Assembly (NCBI GenBank): GCA_043553855.1
Contig: CP121336.1
Span: forward strand, 1,178,001-1,242,000
Length of the DNA: 64,000 nucleotides
Origin: JAUIAS01 sp030425395
Lineage (GTDB): Bacteria; Pseudomonadota; Alphaproteobacteria; Rhodobacterales; Rhodobacteraceae
Direction: 5' to 3'
The notes below the pieces were generated by a model. The model did no database searches. It saw only the letters and a list, made by a program, of their open reading frames with translations, and was not told where the DNA came from. The translations under genes and the position numbers were made by a program. Below, piece by piece: positions 60,601 through 64,000 of the stretch; position 1 is the stretch's first letter, and every line of letters begins with the position of its first letter.

Positions 60601-61068
60601 CGCCCCGTGATCATCGCCCACCAGAACAAGCGAGCCACCCAAGGGATTTGAGCCCGCCAGATTGGCGTGGCGCAGCGGATCCATCGAACGGTCCATGCCC
60701 GGTGCCTTGCCGTACCAGATGGAAAACACCCCATGTACGCGCGCTCCGGGAAACAGTCCGACCATCTGTGAACCCCAGCCCGCCGTGGCGGCAAGGTCTT
60801 CGTTCAGACCGGGCTGGAAATAGATGTTGTGGGCCTTGAGTTCTTTCTCGGCCTGCTGGAGGTTCATGTCGTAGGTCCCCACGGGCGAGCCGCGATATCC
60901 CGAGATATACCCACCTGTATTCAGCCCCGCCACGATATCGCGCTTGCGCTGCTGGATCGGCAGTCGCACCAGCGCCTGCATGCCGGTCATGTAAACCCAG
61001 CCTTCTTCCTGGGTAAGGCGGTCTTCCAGTGTCATGTTCAGACGGGACGTGCGGACGTGCGCAGTCAT
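57610..61068 (-). CDS. Fused indolepyruvate/2-oxoacid:ferredoxin oxidoreductase
   Basis: A 1152-aa single chain joining the IorA-like and IorB-like parts. The order is pyrimidine-binding region (LNTGGYISGYRGSPVG), TPP-binding region (CAGCPHGRS, GGIGCHSMAM, NMGDGTYFHSG), a ferredoxin-like Fe-S segment (VCEGCGDCSTVSGC and CNKDFSCVEGFC) and the gamma-like domain (GIGGAGVVTVGQTLAVAAHADG). It would oxidatively decarboxylate aryl- or branched-chain 2-oxoacids to acyl-CoA, reducing ferredoxin. GGGAG precedes the ATG at 61068. It follows the TRAP dctM gene by 31 bases, so transporter and enzyme probably act on the same 2-oxoacid. Confidence 0.92.
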   Translation of the reverse strand: MTAHVRTSRLNMTLEDRLTQEEGWVYMTGMQALVRLPIQQRKRDIVAGLNTGGYISGYRGSPVGTYDMNLQQAEKELKAHNIYFQPGLNEDLAATAGWGSQMVGLFPGARVHGVFSIWYGKAPGMDRSMDPLRHANLAGSNPLGGSLVLVGDDHGAKSSTVACYSDMNFASIGMPLLAPANAQDVLDFGLHGIAMSRYSGTLTGMKLVTDVVEGGGSVMVSPDSPHINLPEQDEPSPSIKPFVPFMEQERILYDVRLKRVLDYVRANGINRIEGDKDARIGIIAAGKAWQDLSQAMAGMNYADGKLGNMPTRLLKVGMVWPLDEQIIREFAEGLDTIIVVEEKRPLLEDQIKSYLYGTGQNPRLIGKTFGNHVYAAQAGECAFPNIGEIDPKMISRIVARAANELDADCGIAISNQPDQPPVLMVGGAQRPPSFCAGCPHGRSTKVVDGSRALGGIGCHSMAMLTDMTKTNSMSHMGGEGVMWLGQFPFTDEKHVFTNMGDGTYFHSGLLAIRASIAAKATITYKLLHNGFVSMTGGQAHDGEVNPEQMLRQVRAEGVERVALVSDEPEKYEGKNLGAGVTVHPRTEMELVQKELREIPGVTVIIYDQPCATERRRLRKRGKWVDPDKRAYINPEVCEGCGDCSTVSGCMAIEPLETDLGRKRQINQSSCNKDFSCVEGFCPSFVTISGAAPRKAKTADLTIDVRHLPMPTPRAVDGSWSILVSGIGGAGVVTVGQTLAVAAHADGYYASNLDITGLAQKYGAVHSHIKLAVTPDQMRATRIATGEADALIGCDLVVAVGDEAMSKLTPGKSVAVTDTTVVPTSEFSKNPDWQLRGDEQLERLTRTLGDAGRGVDAQGLAEKVMGDRVFANMLLMGASWQQGGIPLSLEAIHRAIELNGVAVDKNKKAFDLGRLAYADAPAAVKLARGRAPVLLEAHREKTLEEILALRTGNLTDYKDASLAKSYSETVARVQNAGLGEAATKAVARGLYKLLAVKDEWEVARLYSKPSFREGLKDTFDGDMELTFYFGAWPYGGRDAKTGKMVKGAVSGKKAMRFFGLMNKARFLRGTALDPFRNTDEAKLARKLLADYHADIEFALANWSEAKAAEITELLDLPEHIRGYGHVRERHAKEVAKKRKMLRGEIVSKTEAAA

Positions 61069-61099
61069 AGGTGTTCTCCCATGTATTCAGTGGTTTTTT

Positions 61100-62467
61100 C
61101 TAGTAGGCAATCGACGGCAGCCACAAGGCGAGCTTCGGAAACTCGAAGACCAGCGCCAGGGCGATCAATTGCAGAATTACGAATGGCACGATGCCGCGAT
61201 AGATATCCGGAAGGCGGATACCCTTTGGCACGACACCTTGAGCATAGAACAAGGCGGGGCCAACGGGCGGCGTGATGAACGAGGTTTGCAGGCAAATCGC
61301 GAAGAGAATGGCGAACCAAACCAGATCAAACCCCAGCCCCTCGATGGCCGGGCCGACAAGCGGCAAAACGATCAGCGTGATTTCCAGCCAATCGAGGAAA
61401 AAGCCCAGCACGAAGGTCAAAATCAGCACTGAAATAACAACACCATTTGGAGACACAGGTGCGGAATGCAGAATGCCCTCGATCAACTCGTCTCCGCCAA
61501 GTCCGCGGAACACGAGAGAGAAAGCCGTCGCGCCAAATACGACGGCAAAAATGAAGCCAGTCGTTTTCATCGTTTCCATCGAGACTTCTTTGAGTACAGC
61601 GAAAGTTAGACGCCCTTTGAATGCGGCGAGGAGAATGGTTGCCAGCGCTCCAACGCCAGAGGCTTCGGTCGGCGTGGCAACGCCGAAGAAGATGCTGCCA
61701 AGCACTGCAAAGATCAAAAGAATAGGTGGCATCATCGCGGAAACCACCCGAACAACATCGCGCAGCTGCATGGGTTCTACGTCCTTCATAGACGGGGCCG
61801 CGCCCGGGCGCAGGCGCGCCCAAACGAGAATGAAGACAATGTAGATCAGGCCCAGCATCAGCCCCGGGATCATCGCCCCCATGAACAGATCACCAACGGA
61901 GATTGCCAGCCGGTCTGCCATAAGCACCAGCATGATCGAGGGCGGAATAAGGATGCCTAATGTGCCGACTGCGCAAACCGTGCCAACGGCGAAGGACTTG
62001 CTATAGCCGGCATCCAGCATCACCGGAACGCCCAGAAGTGTCAGCAACACGACTGAAGCTCCAATTATGCCCGTAGACGCGGCCAATAGGATGCCAATGA
62101 TAGCTACCGAGACAGCCAGACCGCCTCGGATCCGCCCCAGAAGACGCGCGAAGTTTTCCATCAACTCGCGTGCGATACCGGATTTGTCGAGGAAAAGGCC
62201 CATGAAAATAAACATCGGCAAGGCAACGAGAACCCAGTTCTCCATGATCCCCCAGTTGCGATCGACAATGGAGGACGCATAGCCCCAGTCGATTGCGTAG
62301 AACGTGTTGTCCAGCAGAGTGGTATAAGCGCCCAGAGCGACCGAGATCGCGGAAAACAAGATCGCCAAACCTGTTAGCGTCCATCCCACAGGGTAGCCAG
62401 TGAAGATGAGCGCAATAAAGGCCAGAAACATTGAAATGGCCATGTAGTCAGTAAAGACGAGATCCAT
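61100..62467 (-). CDS. dctM: TRAP transporter large permease subunit (DctM)
   Basis: A 455-aa DctM. Core elements: LVALPMFIFMGLFLDKSGIA, LLAASTGIIGASVVLLTLLG, GTVCAVGTLGILIPPSIMLV, FFGVATPTEASGVGAL and CLQTSFITPPVGPALFYAQG. ATG at 62467 follows dctQ by 17 bases; a longer open frame upstream overlaps dctQ and is not used. It is followed by the giant oxidoreductase gene. Confidence 0.93.
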   Translation of the reverse strand: MDLVFTDYMAISMFLAFIALIFTGYPVGWTLTGLAILFSAISVALGAYTTLLDNTFYAIDWGYASSIVDRNWGIMENWVLVALPMFIFMGLFLDKSGIARELMENFARLLGRIRGGLAVSVAIIGILLAASTGIIGASVVLLTLLGVPVMLDAGYSKSFAVGTVCAVGTLGILIPPSIMLVLMADRLAISVGDLFMGAMIPGLMLGLIYIVFILVWARLRPGAAPSMKDVEPMQLRDVVRVVSAMMPPILLIFAVLGSIFFGVATPTEASGVGALATILLAAFKGRLTFAVLKEVSMETMKTTGFIFAVVFGATAFSLVFRGLGGDELIEGILHSAPVSPNGVVISVLILTFVLGFFLDWLEITLIVLPLVGPAIEGLGFDLVWFAILFAICLQTSFITPPVGPALFYAQGVVPKGIRLPDIYRGIVPFVILQLIALALVFEFPKLALWLPSIAY

Positions 62468-62484
62468 CAGTAAACTCTCTTCGC

Positions 62485-63033
62485 TCAACGACGTTCGTCG
62501 CGCAGATACGCGATGCATCGGGTTAATCGGGAAATCGCGGCGATGGCCACAAGCAAGAAAGCCAGCGGCAGCATGGACTTGATCATCCAACGATGGGACA
62601 AGCCGTTGGGAGCATTCGAAACCTCTCCAGTGGCATAGCTGTGTGACACGAACTCGACGCTATAGATCAAAACAAACACACAGTAAGGCAGCAGGAAAAC
62701 CAGCGTACCGATCACTTCGATCCAGCTTGTGGTGCTCTTTCTGAACCGAGAGCTCAGCAAATCAATCCGGATATGCGCGTCAGCGACCAAAGCGAACGCC
62801 ATGGCAAAGGCGATGCCAACTGCATAGAGGTGCCATTGCAACTCTTCGATAAATATCTGGCTGGCGCTGAACCCGAACCGCAAAATAACGTTCAGCATGA
62901 TGGCCAAAACCAACAAGATCCAGACTGCGGAAAAGATCACACCAAGTCGAAAGATGATTGCGTCTGCTGTGCGTGAAAACGCCGTGTGCGGCAAAGGACC
63001 GGTCTCGGCGTCGAAGGTTTGCTGTTCTGACAT
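62485..63033 (-). CDS. dctQ: TRAP transporter small permease subunit (DctQ)
   Basis: A 182-aa, four-helix DctQ. LNVILRFGFSASQIFIEELQWHLYAVGIAFAMA covers the end of helix 1 and helix 2, and DAHIRIDLLSSRFRKSTTSWIE is the conserved connector. ATG at 63033 gets an AGGGTG at good distance; GTG at 63042 is the alternative. It is separated from dctP by a 75-bp gap holding a strong hairpin. Confidence 0.9.
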   Translation of the reverse strand: MSEQQTFDAETGPLPHTAFSRTADAIIFRLGVIFSAVWILLVLAIMLNVILRFGFSASQIFIEELQWHLYAVGIAFAMAFALVADAHIRIDLLSSRFRKSTTSWIEVIGTLVFLLPYCVFVLIYSVEFVSHSYATGEVSNAPNGLSHRWMIKSMLPLAFLLVAIAAISRLTRCIAYLRDERR

Positions 63034-63059
63034 CTCATTCACCCTGCGTCAAAGGACAA

Positions 63060-63084
63060 AGGGGCCGCCGTTCCAGCGGCCCCT
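63060..63084 (-). terminator. Intra-operon hairpin between dctP and dctQ
   Basis: AGGGGCCGC and GCGGCCCCT form a perfect 9-bp GC-rich stem with a 7-base loop. On the minus strand the stem is followed by TT and more pyrimidines, so it could terminate part of the transcripts after dctP. It starts 24 bases after the dctP stop codon. Confidence 0.65.
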
Positions 63085-63108
63085 CATTGTGGCTAAATGA
63101 TCAGCGTG

Positions 63109-64000
63109 TCAGTCGGTGCCCGTCATATCAATGTACTCCGACACCAGCACTCTGTGCGCTTGCTGCGACTCGTAGATCTTTTTGAAGTCCGCGTCTTTTG
63201 CGGATTGTTCGGCCATCACCTCTTCGGTTGCCGAACGGAACGCCGCCAGCATCTCGTCCGAAAAGGTGTGGAACTCGGCACCATCGGCCTTGACCTTGGC
63301 CATCGCACCAGCCTGAATCGCATCGGTGATCGTCAGGTTCTTCATTGTAACCGCTTCACAAGCCGTCTCGAGAGCTTCTTTCTGTGCGTCTTCAAGGCCG
63401 TCCCAAACACCCTTGTTTACAGCAAGGTGACCGGTCGCAATTGGCTGATGCCAGCCAGGGAAATACCCGTGCTTAGCAACTTTGTGGAAGCCAAGCGCGG
63501 CATCCACAGAGGGAACCGAGCCTTCTGCGGCATCGATTGCGCCGCGCTCAAGCGCCGGGAAAGATTCGCCGATCGGAATGTTTGTGACCGACACGCCGAT
63601 CCGGGCAAGCGCATCGCCACCAAGACCGGTGATGCGGAATCGAAGCCCCTCGAGGTCCTCCATGGAATTGAGCGGCTCGCGGAACCAGCCGCCCATTTCT
63701 GCGCCGATCATCCCGCACAGCATACCGTGGACACCGTTCTTGTTCATCAACTCTTGCGTCAGCGCTTTGCCTTCACCCTGATAGTACCAGCCCGCATACT
63801 CACGTGGACCAAGCCCAAAAGGGACGCCGAACAGCAAGTGTCCTGCAGGGATTGTACCGCCATAGTACCCCATAACAACCATGCCTGCGGGCACCTTGTT
63901 TTCACGAACCGCATCGAAGACTGAGTATGCTGGGACGATCTCGCCCGGCTCGAACATCTTCATCTGAATGTCGGCATCAGCCGCATTGACCGTTGCGACG
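63109..64000 (-). CDS. dctP: TRAP transporter solute-binding protein, TakP-like (partial, 5' end outside window)
   Basis: The frame is open to the right edge, so the start and signal peptide are missing; about 297 residues are visible. LRFRITGLGGDALARIGVSV and IGESFPALERGAIDAAEGSV are TakP-like, as in the SBP at 27311, and suggest a 2-oxoacid or monocarboxylate ligand. PAGHLLFGVPFGLGPREYAGWYYQGEG also matches that subgroup. It heads the dctPQM operon upstream of the 2-oxoacid:ferredoxin oxidoreductase. Confidence 0.9.
   Translation of the reverse strand, partial: VATVNAADADIQMKMFEPGEIVPAYSVFDAVRENKVPAGMVVMGYYGGTIPAGHLLFGVPFGLGPREYAGWYYQGEGKALTQELMNKNGVHGMLCGMIGAEMGGWFREPLNSMEDLEGLRFRITGLGGDALARIGVSVTNIPIGESFPALERGAIDAAEGSVPSVDAALGFHKVAKHGYFPGWHQPIATGHLAVNKGVWDGLEDAQKEALETACEAVTMKNLTITDAIQAGAMAKVKADGAEFHTFSDEMLAAFRSATEEVMAEQSAKDADFKKIYESQQAHRVLVSEYIDMTGTD

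Noticed and set aside
1..64000. CRISPR arrays, tRNA or rRNA genes, complete prophage
   Set aside because: No regularly spaced repeats, cloverleaf-like sequences or phage structural genes were noticed; the only phage-like gene is the truncated M15 peptidase.

Overview
The window looks like chromosome from a roseobacter-type marine alphaproteobacterium (Rhodobacterales). The pointers are the high-GC coding style, a uvrC-pgsA-moaD-moaE housekeeping block, and the density of TRAP transporters, acyl-CoA ligases and short-chain dehydrogenases. This placement is inferred from gene content; no rRNA, tRNA, CRISPR array or complete insertion sequence was seen.

Layout. (1) 0-6.4 kb is housekeeping on the minus strand: moaE, moaD, pgsA, uvrC, a pteridine-reductase-like SDR, a Ca2+/Na+ antiporter, a tiny membrane/zinc-ribbon protein and an S49 peptidase. 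(2) 6.6-10.7 kb holds a MarR regulator and a TAXI-type TRAP transporter. (3) 10.9-14.9 kb holds a methyltransferase, three SDRs and an EthD-domain protein. (4) 14.9-27.1 kb is a TetR regulator divergent from a long acyl-CoA operon. The operon encodes AtuA, a carboxyltransferase, an enoyl-CoA hydratase, a biotin carboxylase/BCCP, a second carboxyltransferase, a free BCCP, a thiolase, a DUF3237 protein and a CoA ligase. (5) 27.3-45.6 kb is a second catabolic block: a TakP-like TRAP system, P450, CoA ligases, an enoyl reductase, an SCP2-type thiolase, an enoyl-CoA hydratase, a TetR regulator, an NMO-like flavoprotein, a second TRAP system and an EamA exporter. (6) 45.7-52.4 kb is a six-gene dehydrogenase/aminotransferase operon. 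(7) 52.6-53.1 kb is a scar of an IS21-family element next to a decapitated M15 peptidase. (8) 53.2-57.1 kb is a kinase/ACAD/CoA-ligase operon resembling part of the levulinate (lva) pathway. (9) 57.2-64 kb holds a cupin remnant, a giant fused 2-oxoacid:ferredoxin oxidoreductase and a fourth, TakP-like TRAP transporter that runs off the window.

The most notable finding is an 18-bp palindromic motif, consensus RCCAAACRATCGTTTGGT, at six places and nearly always in promoter intergenic gaps: 13554, 27160, 30660, 36722, 39097 and 44545. It ties region 5 and the SDR/EthD pair of region 3 into one apparent regulon. The best candidate regulator is the TetR protein at 36795-37457, which has a copy in its own divergent promoter. 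The substrate is unknown. The gene set (uptake, P450 hydroxylation, CoA activation, carboxylation, beta-oxidation, thiolysis) suggests a branched, isoprenoid or alicyclic acid.

A second recurring theme is a GC-rich hairpin between the solute-binding-protein gene and the permease genes in three of the four TRAP loci.
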